NCBI RefSeq assembly: GCF_026004075.1
Contig: NZ_BPIK01000001.1
Coordinates: 283,501 to 347,500, forward strand
DNA length: 64,000 bases
Source of the DNA: Meiothermus sp.
GTDB lineage: Bacteria > Deinococcota > Deinococci > Deinococcales > Thermaceae
Direction of reading: 5' to 3'
Shown here one piece after another: positions 21,411 through 29,734 of the stretch. The notes beneath the pieces are model-generated. The model searched no databases and had not been told where the DNA came from. It saw only the letters and a program-made list of their open reading frames with translations. The position numbers were made by a program, and so were the translations under genes. The stretch's first letter is position 1. Each line of letters starts with the position of its first letter.

Positions 21411-22054
21411 TCTAAGGCGTAGCGTATGAAGTGGCTTAGGACGCGGCCAGGCAGCTCGGCCTCGGTTCCGGCCAGCCGCACGAAGGGCCGGGGATGGATG
21501 CGTCCTATCAGGGCCGCGCCCACCCCGTTTCCCAGCCGCGCGGGAACCACCCCTGCCAGGAGGCCGGTGTCCTGATGGGTGAGGATGGCGCCCGCGGCGT
21601 CGCCGTACAGGTAGGCCACAAAAGCCAGGCTGTGGGGGTCTTGCAGCAGCCGGCCCACCCGTTCAGCGAAGGGAAAGCGCCACTGGGGGGCCTGGTAGGC
21701 CTCGGTGAGCAGGCGGGCGATGGACCAGGCCTCCGACCAGGGCACCTGCTCAGTCCAGTAGGCGCGGGGGCTGGGCTCGGACTGGCAGAGCTCGAACGCA
21801 GCCGTGGCCCGGTAGCCCAGATCCAGCAGCCTCGAGGTTTCGGAGCCCTCGAGTACGGTAAAGGCCGGGGGCGCTCCAACAGCCCGGAAGCGGGCCTCGA
21901 GCTCCTCTCGAGCAGCCTCGAGGTAGCCAAAGGCGGTGTTGGCGAGCAGCAGGGGAAAGCTGGGCTGGAGCAGATAGGGGATACCCGCAACCTCCCCGGA
22001 GTGGGCTGCCGAGGCCAGCGGACGGTACAGGGGGTACAGGTCGTGGGGGGTCAT
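21407..22054 (-). CDS. Protein of unknown function, possible GNAT-like fold
   Basis: A 215-residue protein between ftsY and dsbB, overlapping both by four bases (ATGA type). Segments such as VLEGSETSRLLDLGYRAT and a C-terminal VVPARLGNGVGAALIGRI faintly recall GNAT acetyltransferases, but the acetyl-CoA loop is not clear. I do not assign a function. The tight coupling shows that it is a real gene. Confidence 0.7.
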   Translation of the reverse strand: MTPHDLYPLYRPLASAAHSGEVAGIPYLLQPSFPLLLANTAFGYLEAAREELEARFRAVGAPPAFTVLEGSETSRLLDLGYRATAAFELCQSEPSPRAYWTEQVPWSEAWSIARLLTEAYQAPQWRFPFAERVGRLLQDPHSLAFVAYLYGDAAGAILTHQDTGLLAGVVPARLGNGVGAALIGRIHPRPFVRLAGTEAELPGRVLSHFIRYALE

Positions 22055-22968
22055 GCGCCCAGCAGGGCCTCCACAAACTCGCCTGCGTCGAAGGGTTGCA
22101 GGTCGTCGGCTTTCTCGCCCACCCCGATAAACTTGATGGGCACGCCCAGCTCGCGCACGATGGGCACCAGCACCCCCCCCTTGGCGGTGCCGTCCAGCTT
22201 GGTCACGATCACCCCGGTCAGGCCCACGGTCTGGTGGAATTTTTTGGCCTGCTCGAGGCCGTTCTGCCCCGTGACGGCGTCCAGCACCAGCCAGACCTCG
22301 CCGGGCTCGCCGGGGTCGGCCTTGGCGATGGAGCGCTTGACTTTAGCCAGCTCCTCCATCAGGTTGTGCTTGGTGTGCAGCCGCCCGGCGGTGTCTACCA
22401 GCAGCAGATCCAGGCCCCGGGCCTTGCGGGCCGAGGCCGCGTCGAAGGCCAGCGCGGCGGGGTCGGAGCCTTCGGGGCCCTGAATCACCGGGATGCCCAG
22501 CCGCTCCCCCCACAGCCCGAGCTGGGCCCCGCCCGCAGCGCGGAAGGTATCGCCGGCACAGAACATCACGCTTTTGCCCTTGCTCTGGTAGTACTGCCCC
22601 AGTTTGGCGATGGTGGTGGTCTTGCCCACCCCATTAACCCCCACCATCAGAATCACCTTGCCGGCGGGCTCCACGGTGGACTTTTTGGCGTTGGGGTTGA
22701 AGCCCGCCTTGCGGATTTTGGCCCGGAAGCGGTCGGGCTCGAGCTGCACCGTGAGGGCCTGTTTTAGCGCCTCGCGCAGGTCTTTTTTGCCCGACTGGCG
22801 TACCTCCTCCAGAACTTCCTGGGTGGCCTCCACGCCCACATCAGCGGCAATCAGGGCGAACTCGAGTTCCTCCAAGACCGCCTCGGGGTTTTCGCTCCAG
22901 GGGATGGCTTTGACCAGGTTGTCGCGGGTTTTGCTCAGACCCTCTTTGAGGCGTTGCAGCCAACTCAT
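22051..22968 (-). CDS. ftsY: Signal recognition particle receptor FtsY
   Basis: A 305-residue SRP receptor GTPase with a short N-domain and a full G-domain: GVNGVGKTTTIAKLG (P-loop), DTFRAA, DTAGRLH, TKLDGTAKGG and the C-terminal GVGEKADDLQPF. It docks SRP-ribosome complexes at the membrane. The acidic A domain of proteobacterial FtsY is missing, as is normal for Thermus. I start at ATG 22968 (MSWLQRLKEGL); TAGACT lies seven bases before it on the minus strand, so the mRNA is probably leaderless. Confidence 0.96.
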   Translation of the reverse strand: MSWLQRLKEGLSKTRDNLVKAIPWSENPEAVLEELEFALIAADVGVEATQEVLEEVRQSGKKDLREALKQALTVQLEPDRFRAKIRKAGFNPNAKKSTVEPAGKVILMVGVNGVGKTTTIAKLGQYYQSKGKSVMFCAGDTFRAAGGAQLGLWGERLGIPVIQGPEGSDPAALAFDAASARKARGLDLLLVDTAGRLHTKHNLMEELAKVKRSIAKADPGEPGEVWLVLDAVTGQNGLEQAKKFHQTVGLTGVIVTKLDGTAKGGVLVPIVRELGVPIKFIGVGEKADDLQPFDAGEFVEALLGA

Positions 22969-23029
22969 GGTACTAAGTCTACCCTTTTGTTTTGGCGACA
23001 AGGGACTCTGCTATGATGTGCAGGTTGCT

Positions 23030-24004
23030 ATGGTTGTACCGCCTACCCCCGAAAACCTCGAGCGCGCCGCCCAGATTATCCGCAATGGGGGGCTGGTGGC
23101 CTTTCCCACCGAGACCGTCTATGGCCTGGGGGCCAATGCCCTGGATGCCATGGCTGTGGCCAAAATTTTTGAGGCGAAAGAGCGCCCCAGCTTTGACCCA
23201 CTGATCGTGCACGTCTCGGATCGCGAGATGTTGCAGCGCGTGGTGCGGGAGGTGCCTGCCCTGGCCGAACAGCTTATCGCGCGTTTCTGGCCGGGCCCCC
23301 TGACCCTGGTGCTGCCCAAGTCGGAGTTAGTCCCAGAGATCGTTACCGCGGGTCTACCCACGGTAGCTGTGCGTATGCCGGCTCACCCGGTGGCCCAGGC
23401 GCTCATCCGGCAGGCAGGGGTGCCGGTGGCCGCGCCCAGCGCCAATCCCTTCGGCTACCTGAGCCCCACCCGGGCCGAGCACGTCGAGCGGATGCTGGGG
23501 GAGCGGGTAGATCTGATCCTGGATGGGGGAAGAACCGAGTTTGGAGTAGAGTCCACCATTGTCTTGTTGGCCGAAAAGCCGGTTGTGCTCCGTTACGGCG
23601 CGGTGGCTTTGGAGGCGCTCGAGCAGGTGGTGGGGGAGGTGGCGCTGCAGGTTGAGGAGCGCGAAAAGCCCCTGGTACCGGGGCAGTTGCCCCAGCACTA
23701 TGCGCCCCACACGCCCATCCGTATTGCTGCCCCAGAGGATATCCCGCCGCCCCAGCGCAAGCGGGCGGGCTACCTGGCTTTCCGGGAGGTGCCCAAAGGG
23801 TTTAAGGTGGTAAAGGTTTTGTCCCCTACCGGCAATTTGCTGGAAGCCGCCGCCCATCTATTTGAAGCCCTGCACCAGCTCGATCGATTGGGACTGGAGG
23901 CGATCTACGCCGAGCCGATACCGGAAGTGGGGCTGGGAAGGGCCATTATGGATAGACTGCGGCGGGCCTCCACAAAACCCCTGAACCCCACCCTGCCTAC
24001 ATGA
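23030..24004 (+). CDS. tsaC: Threonylcarbamoyl-AMP synthase, Sua5/TsaC
   Basis: A 324-residue Sua5-type protein. The YrdC domain (about residues 1-205) shows GGLVAFPTETVYGLGANA, KERPSFDPLIVHV, FWPGPLTLVLP and APSANPFGYLSPT; the C-terminal SUA5 domain (about 225-324) follows, beginning near PLVPGQLPQHYAPHTP. It makes threonylcarbamoyl-AMP for t6A in tRNAs reading ANN codons. The start is the ATG at 23030; a TATGAT hexamer at 23012-23017 lies twelve bases upstream. It is divergent from ftsY. Confidence 0.93.
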   Translation: MVVPPTPENLERAAQIIRNGGLVAFPTETVYGLGANALDAMAVAKIFEAKERPSFDPLIVHVSDREMLQRVVREVPALAEQLIARFWPGPLTLVLPKSELVPEIVTAGLPTVAVRMPAHPVAQALIRQAGVPVAAPSANPFGYLSPTRAEHVERMLGERVDLILDGGRTEFGVESTIVLLAEKPVVLRYGAVALEALEQVVGEVALQVEEREKPLVPGQLPQHYAPHTPIRIAAPEDIPPPQRKRAGYLAFREVPKGFKVVKVLSPTGNLLEAAAHLFEALHQLDRLGLEAIYAEPIPEVGLGRAIMDRLRRASTKPLNPTLPT

Positions 24005-24169
24005 ATAGGCTCACGCTGGAGGATTGGATACGCCGACTGAAGCGATCTGCGCACGCGGAGCGCAATACCACCCGAAAAAAGACGCTTTCTTTGCCGAGCG
24101 TAAGGGGGGCTTGCCAGGCTTCACCAAGGTATTTATTGAAAATTGTCTTTGTGAGGCCTGCGCTAGAGA

Positions 24170-24175
24170 TATAAT
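24170..24175 (+). promoter_or_regulatory. Consensus -10 before a small membrane protein
   Basis: A perfect TATAAT at 24170-24175 predicts transcription starting around 24182, only nine bases before the ATG at 24191. The GTG at 24179 would lie upstream of that start, which decides the gene start. A -35 is not clear. The gap from 24005 to here holds no other feature I can support. Confidence 0.6.
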
Positions 24176-24190
24176 CATGTGAGGCTAAAA

Positions 24191-24697
24191 ATGCGAGGGC
24201 GAAATGTCTTTCTGTTGGTCTTAATCGTCTTGATGGCGGTTTTTGCTTGGCGCAACTGGGCCGTCTTCAGTGAGGAGAAAACACTCTCGCTTATCTTCAC
24301 CCAGGTTACCGCGCCATTTGGCATCGTGATGCTTACCATCATGGCGGTACTGGTGGCCGTCTACTTCATGTACACGGTGGGCCTCGAGACCGCCGCCTTG
24401 CTCGAGGTCAAGCGGTATGCCCGCGAGCTGCTGGCCGCTCGCAAGCTGGCCGATGAGGCCGAGGCCAGCCGCTTCTCGGAGCTGAAAAAGTGGCTCGAGG
24501 GCGAACTGGCAGGCATCAATGCTCAAAGCCCGACGGGGCTCGAGGCCAAGCTACAAGCCATCGTAGAGCGGATAGATCGGGTCGAGCACGAGCTACGCGA
24601 GGATATCGAAAGGGCCGGTAACACCCTGGCTGCATACATTGGTGAGCTGGAAGACCAGATAACCGGCCAGGACAGGCATCCGCCCCCTCCGCGTTGA
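24191..24697 (+). CDS. Membrane protein with two helices and a coiled coil (LapA-like)
   Basis: A 168-residue protein with two transmembrane helices (about residues 5-24 and 40-64) and a long Glu/Arg/Leu-rich tail (about 75-155) likely to be coiled coil. The layout resembles LapA/DUF1049 proteins, but I cannot confirm the family. Function unknown. It has its own promoter and is followed by a tRNA gene. Confidence 0.75.
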   Translation: MRGRNVFLLVLIVLMAVFAWRNWAVFSEEKTLSLIFTQVTAPFGIVMLTIMAVLVAVYFMYTVGLETAALLEVKRYARELLAARKLADEAEASRFSELKKWLEGELAGINAQSPTGLEAKLQAIVERIDRVEHELREDIERAGNTLAAYIGELEDQITGQDRHPPPPR

Positions 24698-24722
24698 GCA
24701 AATTGACTAAACCCGCTAGACT
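24694..24722 (+). promoter_or_regulatory. Promoter of tRNA-Ile2
   Basis: TTGAGC at 24694-24699 and TAGACT at 24717-24722 are 17 bases apart. The predicted start is about 24729, seven bases before the mature tRNA. The -35 overlaps the stop codon of the preceding gene. Confidence 0.65.
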
Positions 24723-24735
24723 AGACCCTGCTTGG

Positions 24736-24812
24736 GGGCCGTTAGCTCAGTTGGTCAGAGCAAGCGACTCATAATCGCCAGGTCGCGGGTTCAAGTCCTG
24801 CACGGCCCACCA
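24736..24812 (+). tRNA. tRNA-Ile2 (CAU, lysidine-modified)
   Basis: A 77-nt cloverleaf with anticodon CAT and encoded CCA. The body, especially GCGACTCATAATCGC and the GGTTCAAGTCC T-arm, matches Ile2 tRNAs rather than elongator Met. The acceptor pairs C4-G69 and C5-G68, known recognition elements of the lysidine synthase TilS, are present. I therefore call it the AUA-reading Ile tRNA. T6 follows directly. Confidence 0.8.
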
Positions 24813-24902
24813 TTTTTTCAAGGCTACTACGCCTGCTGGCCTTGATTTGCCGGGCAGGCTCCTGAGTTTGTCGAAAAAGTAAGAAGCGATTTGAGGGCGC
24901 AG

Positions 24903-26060
24903 GTGAACCGGGTAATTGTTAAAGCGGGCAAAGGCAAAAAAGTGCGCAACTTTTATCCGGGCCTGTTTGCCGACGAACTGGCTTCGGTGCCAGAACAGGC
25001 CGGGGTTGTGCAGGTTTATTCCGAAGAAGAGGGTTTTTTGGGGGTGGGGTATTACGACCCCCAAAGCCGGGTGGCGGTGCGGGTCTACCGCTTCGACGAG
25101 GGGCCGCTCGACAAAAGATTTTTCCTGCAGCGCTTCGAGCGGGCCCAGAAAAAGCGGGCCCGGCTAGACCCCTTTCACCGCCTGGTGCACGCCGAGGCCG
25201 ATGGGCTGCCGGGGCTGGTGGTGGATCGTTTTGGTGGTGTGCTGGTGGTGCAGGTGCGCAACCGGGCCATGGAAGCCCTGCGGGTGCACTGGCTACCGGC
25301 CCTGATCGAAGCCTTGCAGCCAGCCAGCATTTACGAACGCTCCGACGTGGACAGCCGCCGCCAGGAAGGACTCCCGGAGCAGGTGGGTGTGCTGTACGGC
25401 GAAGTGCCGCCGGTGCTGGAAGTTCAGGAAGATGGCCTGATCTTCCAGATTCCCCTGGCCCTGGCCCAGAAAACCGGTTACTACCTCGACCAGCGGGAGA
25501 ACCGCCGGCGGCTCGAGCAGATGGTGGGGCCCGGTGAGCGGGTGCTGGACGTTTACAGCTATGTGGGAGCTTTTGCGCTGCGTGCAGCCCGAAAAGGGGC
25601 CTATGCACTGGCGGTGGATAAAGACCTCGACGCTTTGGCTGTGCTGGATCGGGCCGCCTCGATGCAGGGCTTGCGGGTGGATATCCGCCAGGGGGATGCG
25701 CTAGCGGTGCTGGACGATCTGGCTCGAGGCAGAACCCCGCCCTTTCAGCACGTCTTGCTCGACCCCCCCACCCTGGTTAAGAAGCCCGATGAACTGCCCA
25801 GGGTCAAGCGACTGCTGGTGGATTTGTTGCGGCCGGCCCTTCGGCTGTTGGATCGGGAAGGCTGGCTGTGGCTCTCGAGCTGCGCCTACTACCTGGGGGT
25901 GGACGCGCTGCTCGAGGTGACCCGCCGGGCTGCTGCCGATGAAGGCCGCCGCCTGCGGGTGCACGCCGTCCACTACAACCCGCCCGACCACCCCTGGAGC
26001 CTGCATGTGCCGGAATCGCTGTACCTGAAAACGGTCGTTTTTCAGGACGACCCCCTTTAG
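24903..26060 (+). CDS. Class I SAM-dependent rRNA cytosine-C5 methyltransferase (RlmI/RlmO-like)
   Basis: A 385-residue protein of the RlmI family. The N-terminal PUA-like part (about residues 1-75) is followed by the YccW linker domain and a Rossmann methyltransferase domain: [45 protein letters not shown] and the Cys in [11 protein letters not shown]. Thermus has a homologue that makes m5C1942 in 23S rRNA. I prefer the GTG at 24903 because GAGGG lies five bases upstream; a TTG at 24891 is possible. Confidence 0.9.
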   Translation: MNRVIVKAGKGKKVRNFYPGLFADELASVPEQAGVVQVYSEEEGFLGVGYYDPQSRVAVRVYRFDEGPLDKRFFLQRFERAQKKRARLDPFHRLVHAEADGLPGLVVDRFGGVLVVQVRNRAMEALRVHWLPALIEALQPASIYERSDVDSRRQEGLPEQVGVLYGEVPPVLEVQEDGLIFQIPLALAQKTGYYLDQRENRRRLEQMVGPGERVLDVYSYVGAFALRAARKGAYALAVDKDLDALAVLDRAASMQGLRVDIRQGDALAVLDDLARGRTPPFQHVLLDPPTLVKKPDELPRVKRLLVDLLRPALRLLDREGWLWLSSCAYYLGVDALLEVTRRAAADEGRRLRVHAVHYNPPDHPWSLHVPESLYLKTVVFQDDPL

Positions 26061-26174
26061 TTCGGACGGTTTAGTGCGTTAATCCCAATGTAGGGCTGGA
26101 GGTGCTGCTCTTGAAGTCTCTTCCCGCTCCAGTGGGAGTACCGCCCCTAACATCCGGATTTACAGGAGAGGGGT

Positions 26175-26180
26175 TATGCT
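26175..26180 (+). promoter_or_regulatory. -10 element for a leaderless apaG mRNA
   Basis: TATGCT lies six bases before the GTG of apaG, the same layout as at 12267-12279. No Shine-Dalgarno is present. No clear -35. Confidence 0.5.
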
Positions 26181-26186
26181 CATAAA

Positions 26187-26579
26187 GTGTCGGCGAGCCT
26201 GCCCATCCGAAACGTCATCCATGTGGAGGTAGAGGTGGTTTACGCCCAGGCACACTCGAGGCCTGGGCAGCAGGTGTTTGTCTATTTCATCACCCTGGAA
26301 AACCGGGGCTACGAAACCGTGCAGCTCTTGCGCCGGGAATGGTTCATTCAGGACGCCCAGGGAGGGCTGGCGCACGTAGAGGGTGAAGGGGTGGTAGGTG
26401 AAAAGCCCATCCTCGAGCCGGGGCAGCTTTACAAATACAACAGCTTCTGCCCCATAGCCCAACCTCCAGGCCTAATGTGGGGTTTTTATACCTTTCAGAA
26501 CATGCTGGGTGAACTGTTTCGCGTGGAGATCCCAGCCTTTGCCCTGCGCCTGCCGGACGCCCACCGCACCCTCAACTAG
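26187..26579 (+). CDS. apaG: ApaG domain protein
   Basis: A 130-residue ApaG protein with an immunoglobulin-like fold. VYFITLENRGYETVQLLRREWFI, the VEGEGVVGEKPILEPGQLYKYNSFCPIAQPPGLMWGFY block and the Gly-rich loop are family-typical. ApaG is linked to Co/Mg sensitivity and diadenosine tetraphosphate phenotypes in enterobacteria, but its biochemical role is not settled. GTG start at 26187 with a leaderless promoter. Its end overlaps the convergent ABC gene by four bases. Confidence 0.92.
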   Translation: MSASLPIRNVIHVEVEVVYAQAHSRPGQQVFVYFITLENRGYETVQLLRREWFIQDAQGGLAHVEGEGVVGEKPILEPGQLYKYNSFCPIAQPPGLMWGFYTFQNMLGELFRVEIPAFALRLPDAHRTLN

Positions 26580-27319
26580 GCCAGTACGCTGGCGGACTCG
26601 CTGGCGTCTTCGGTGAGGCGTAAGAAGAACTCCTCGAGGTCGCTCGAGCCGTGCTGGTGCAGGAGCTGCTTGGGAGAGCCCAGTGCCAGCAGACGCCCTC
26701 GGTGCACCAGAGCCACCCGGTCGGCGACCTGCTCGGCCAGGTGGAGCTGGTGGGTGGCGTAGAGCACCGCCCGTCCGTCCTTGGAGTATTCGCGCAACAA
26801 GTCCTTGACCAGTCGGGTGGCGTGGGGGTCGAGCCCCACCATCGGCTCGTCCAGAATGAGGGCTTGGGGAGCGTGCAGAAGGCTCATGGCGAGCGAGAGC
26901 TTTTGCCGCATACCATGCGAGTAGGTCTCGATCAGCGACGAAGCAAAGCGGTCGAGGCGGAACTGCACCAGCAGTTCCTCGATGCGGGCCTCGGCTTTGG
27001 GCCTTGGAAGGCGGTAGACGCCGGCGGCGAAGCGCAGGAGCTCGAGGCCCGACAGCTTGCCATACAGGTAGGGCCGGTCGGGTACGTAGCCGAACTGGGC
27101 CTTGGCCCGCACCGGGTCTTTCCACACGTCCACCCCGTTTACCAGTGCCCGGCCCCGGCTGGGTCGCAGCAACCCCACCAGCGCCTTTATGGCGGTGCTT
27201 TTGCCCGCGCCGTTGGGCCCGAGCAGGGCCAGGGTCTCGCCGGGGTGCACTTCCAGGCTCAGGCCGTTCAGGGCCTCAAACCGGCCATATCGTTTGCTGA
27301 GGTCTTCCAGCCGAATCAT
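26576..27319 (-). CDS. ABC transporter ATP-binding protein without an adjacent permease
   Basis: A 247-residue ABC ATPase. Walker A is GPNGAGKSTAIKALVGL, the signature region is YSHGMRQKLSLAMSLL, and Walker B is LILDEPMVGLDP; a His switch follows in ATHQLHLAEQ. It resembles the CcmA/NatA/YtrB group that pairs with ABC-2 permeases. No membrane partner is adjacent on either side. I chose the ATG at 27319; TTTAAT lies seven bases upstream, and a GTG at 27325 is an alternative. Substrate unknown. Confidence 0.9.
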   Translation of the reverse strand: MIRLEDLSKRYGRFEALNGLSLEVHPGETLALLGPNGAGKSTAIKALVGLLRPSRGRALVNGVDVWKDPVRAKAQFGYVPDRPYLYGKLSGLELLRFAAGVYRLPRPKAEARIEELLVQFRLDRFASSLIETYSHGMRQKLSLAMSLLHAPQALILDEPMVGLDPHATRLVKDLLREYSKDGRAVLYATHQLHLAEQVADRVALVHRGRLLALGSPKQLLHQHGSSDLEEFFLRLTEDASESASVLA

Positions 27320-27332
27320 CGCCACGATTAAA

Positions 27333-27388
27333 GCCTAAGGCCGAAAGCCTCTGGCAAGGGTGCAAAACCTGCTCTTAGGCTTTCGGCC
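27333..27388. repeat. Two overlapping, mutually exclusive hairpins after ctpA
   Basis: GCCTAAG (27333-27339) can pair with CTTAGGC (27374-27380), while GGCCGAAAGCCT (27339-27350) can pair with AGGCTTTCGGCC (27377-27388). The arms overlap, so both cannot form at once. It lies between the ctpA stop and the ABC gene start on the minus strand. It may terminate ctpA or be a small regulatory structure. Confidence 0.6.
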
Positions 27389-27399
27389 CGGGGGCGGGT

Positions 27400-28716
27400 T
27401 TACCTTAGCTCTTCCAAGGCTCGCCGCAGGATGGCATCTTTGTTCAGGTCTACCTCAGCCTGGCCGCGCTCGGCAGGCAGGTTGACCGCGGGCCGGGGCT
27501 GGCTGAAGTTGAACTTGCCCTGAGCGTCGGCCTTGGTGGTAAAGGTCTGGCCGCCAATGGTGATGGTCACGGTCTCGCCGGGCTTGGCCCCGGTGCCCTC
27601 GAAGGCCACCGGCACCTCAAAGCGGGTGTCCTTGACCTCGATGTCGGGCTTGATGCCTTCTTTGTTGATACCCCGGCGCTTGGGGGTGAGCCACTCGAAG
27701 GTGACCAGGGTCAGGTCGCCGCCGTTGGCCAGGTCAATCACGTTCTGCCCCACACCCTTGCCAAAGGAAGTCTCGCCGATCACCTTGGCCCGCCCGGTGT
27801 CCTGCATGGCCCCCGCCACAATCTCCGAAGCCGAGGCCGAGTTGCCGTTGATCAGCACCACCATGGGCCCGCTCCAGGTGACCTGGCCGTTGGCCTCGCA
27901 GTAGAGCCGGGTCTCGTTGCGGGTGCGGGTGTATACGATAGGCCCCTCGCGGATAAAGGCCCGTGCCACCTGGCAGCCCTGATCCAGCAGACCGCCGCCG
28001 TTGTCGCGCAGGTCGAAGACCAGCTTTTGCACACCCCGCTGCTTCATCTCGTTCAGGGCCGCATTGAGCTGCTCGATGACCCGCACATTGCCGAAGGTTT
28101 CCAGTGCCACGTACCCCACGTTGCCGGGCAGGATGGTCTTGGAGACCGAGATAATCTCCACCCGCTGCCGGATCATCTCGAAGCGCAGGATGGCATTGGT
28201 GCCTTCCCGGCGGATGCCGATGGTGACCTTGGTGTTTTGCGGCCCCCGAATCTGGGCCACAATTTCGTTCAGATCGAGCTTGGTAACGTCCTGACCGTTG
28301 ACCTCGACGATGATATCCCCGGCCCGGATGCCGGCATTGAAGGCCGGCAGACCCCGGATAACCCCCTGCACCCGTGCGCCACCCCCGTTTTCGTTGGGGG
28401 CCAGGGTCGCGCCAATGCCAAAGAACTCACCCTGGATATCCTGGTTGCGCAGGTTGGCCCGTTGGGGCGGGGAGTAGCTGGTAAACTCGTCGTCTAGTGC
28501 GCCCAGCATGCCCCGTATGCCGCCCTCGAGCACACGGTTGAGCTGGTCGGGCTCGAGGCGAGTTAGATACTGGGTTTGCAAAAGTTGATAGGTTTGAATC
28601 AGGGCTTGTCCGTAGGGGTTGCGGTTGAAGGACTCGGCGACCCCCCCTGAAAGCTGGGCATAGACCAGGGCGGCCAGAATACCACCCACCACAATTATCC
28701 AGGCTCTGCGCTTCAT
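27400..28716 (-). CDS. C-terminal processing peptidase, S41 family (CtpA)
   Basis: A 438-residue serine protease with an N-terminal membrane anchor (about residues 5-23), a PDZ domain (about 95-175: FFGIGATL to IRGPQNTKVTIGIRR), and the tail-specific protease domain. The catalytic Ser is in NGNSASASEIVAGAMQD and the Lys in GETSFGKGVGQ. Such enzymes act outside the membrane on envelope proteins. It has an extra C-terminal beta region of about 90 residues. I chose the ATG at 28716 over the GTG at 28728 since AGGTGA lies eight bases upstream. Confidence 0.93.
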   Translation of the reverse strand: MKRRAWIIVVGGILAALVYAQLSGGVAESFNRNPYGQALIQTYQLLQTQYLTRLEPDQLNRVLEGGIRGMLGALDDEFTSYSPPQRANLRNQDIQGEFFGIGATLAPNENGGGARVQGVIRGLPAFNAGIRAGDIIVEVNGQDVTKLDLNEIVAQIRGPQNTKVTIGIRREGTNAILRFEMIRQRVEIISVSKTILPGNVGYVALETFGNVRVIEQLNAALNEMKQRGVQKLVFDLRDNGGGLLDQGCQVARAFIREGPIVYTRTRNETRLYCEANGQVTWSGPMVVLINGNSASASEIVAGAMQDTGRAKVIGETSFGKGVGQNVIDLANGGDLTLVTFEWLTPKRRGINKEGIKPDIEVKDTRFEVPVAFEGTGAKPGETVTITIGGQTFTTKADAQGKFNFSQPRPAVNLPAERGQAEVDLNKDAILRRALEELR

Positions 28717-28862
28717 GGTTTCGTTCACCTAAGACCCCAGTTTAGCGGCAATGAATGAGAGCGAAGTGTTCACTAAGGGACAAAAAGGCGGAGTATCAAG
28801 AAACAGGAGCGGTCTGGCTTTTTTAACGCCTGATGCCCGCGCTCGTAGTACCCTGAGTACCG

Positions 28863-29549
28863 ATGATCCACTTTCACCGGGTTACGCTCGAGTACCCCCG
28901 TACCCAGACCAAGGCCCTCTTCGACCTGAACTTGGAAATAAAAAAAGGCGAGTTTGTTTTTCTGGTAGGGCATTCCGGTGCGGGTAAATCCAGCCTGCTC
29001 AACCTGATTCTGAAGCGCCTCGAGCCCACCTCGGGAGCGGTTTATTTTGCTGGAGAAAACCTCAAAGCACTCCATGGTGACCGCATTGCCCTGCACCGTC
29101 GCCGGATTGGAGTGGTGTTCCAGGATCACCGGCTATTGAAGGATAGAACCGTCGAGGAAAACCTGCTGTTTGCCCTGCATGTGCTGGGGGTGCCCCGGAA
29201 CGAGTGGGATACCCGCGTGACCCGCGTGCTCAGGCAGGTGGGGATTGTGCATAAAAAGCGGGCCTATCCCGAAGAACTCTCGGTAGGGGAGGCCCAGCGG
29301 GTCGCCATTGCCAGGGCGTTGGTGGGCGACCCCCAGGTACTCCTGGCCGACGAACCCACGGGTAACCTCGACCCGGCCAATGCGCTGGCGGTGCTGGAGA
29401 TATTCAAATCGGTGCACGCTCGAGGGGCCACCGTGCTGATGGCAACCCACTCCCGCGATCTGGTAGAAGCCTATCCCCAGCGGGTGGTTGTGCTCAAGGC
29501 AGGGCAACTGGTGCGCGATGAGCGGGAGGGCAAGTACAGCCTGGCCTGA
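28863..29549 (+). CDS. ftsE: Cell division ATP-binding protein FtsE
   Basis: A 228-residue ABC ATPase with FtsE features: FHRVTLEYPRTQTKALFDLN, Walker A GHSGAGKSSLLNLI, RRRIGVVFQDHRLLKDRTVEEN, and Walker B VLLADEPTGNLDP. The ABC signature reads LSVGEAQRVAIARA, with Val where the usual LSGG has Gly. FtsE normally acts with the membrane protein FtsX to control septal murein hydrolases, but the next gene is hpf and no ftsX lies in the window. A TACCCT lies eight bases before the ATG. Confidence 0.88.
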   Translation: MIHFHRVTLEYPRTQTKALFDLNLEIKKGEFVFLVGHSGAGKSSLLNLILKRLEPTSGAVYFAGENLKALHGDRIALHRRRIGVVFQDHRLLKDRTVEENLLFALHVLGVPRNEWDTRVTRVLRQVGIVHKKRAYPEELSVGEAQRVAIARALVGDPQVLLADEPTGNLDPANALAVLEIFKSVHARGATVLMATHSRDLVEAYPQRVVVLKAGQLVRDEREGKYSLA

Positions 29550-29734
29550 GGGTGTGGGCTTGGACAAATATCCCTCATCCGGCAATGGTAGTATTTAGAT
29601 ACCAGGCTCGAGGGCATTTTGAAAGCCTAAAGCAGTGTTTCGGGAATCCCAAAAAAGTGGAGGTTCCGAGTGGCCTTCGCTATACCTCGAAACCCAGCCT
29701 GGAAATCTAACTCGGAACGCGATTGGAGGGCAAA

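Noticed and set aside
22604-23029. N-terminal extension of the TsaC frame across the ftsY gene
   Set aside because: It lies antisense to ftsY. The YrdC domain begins right after the ATG at 23030, which also has a -10 upstream.
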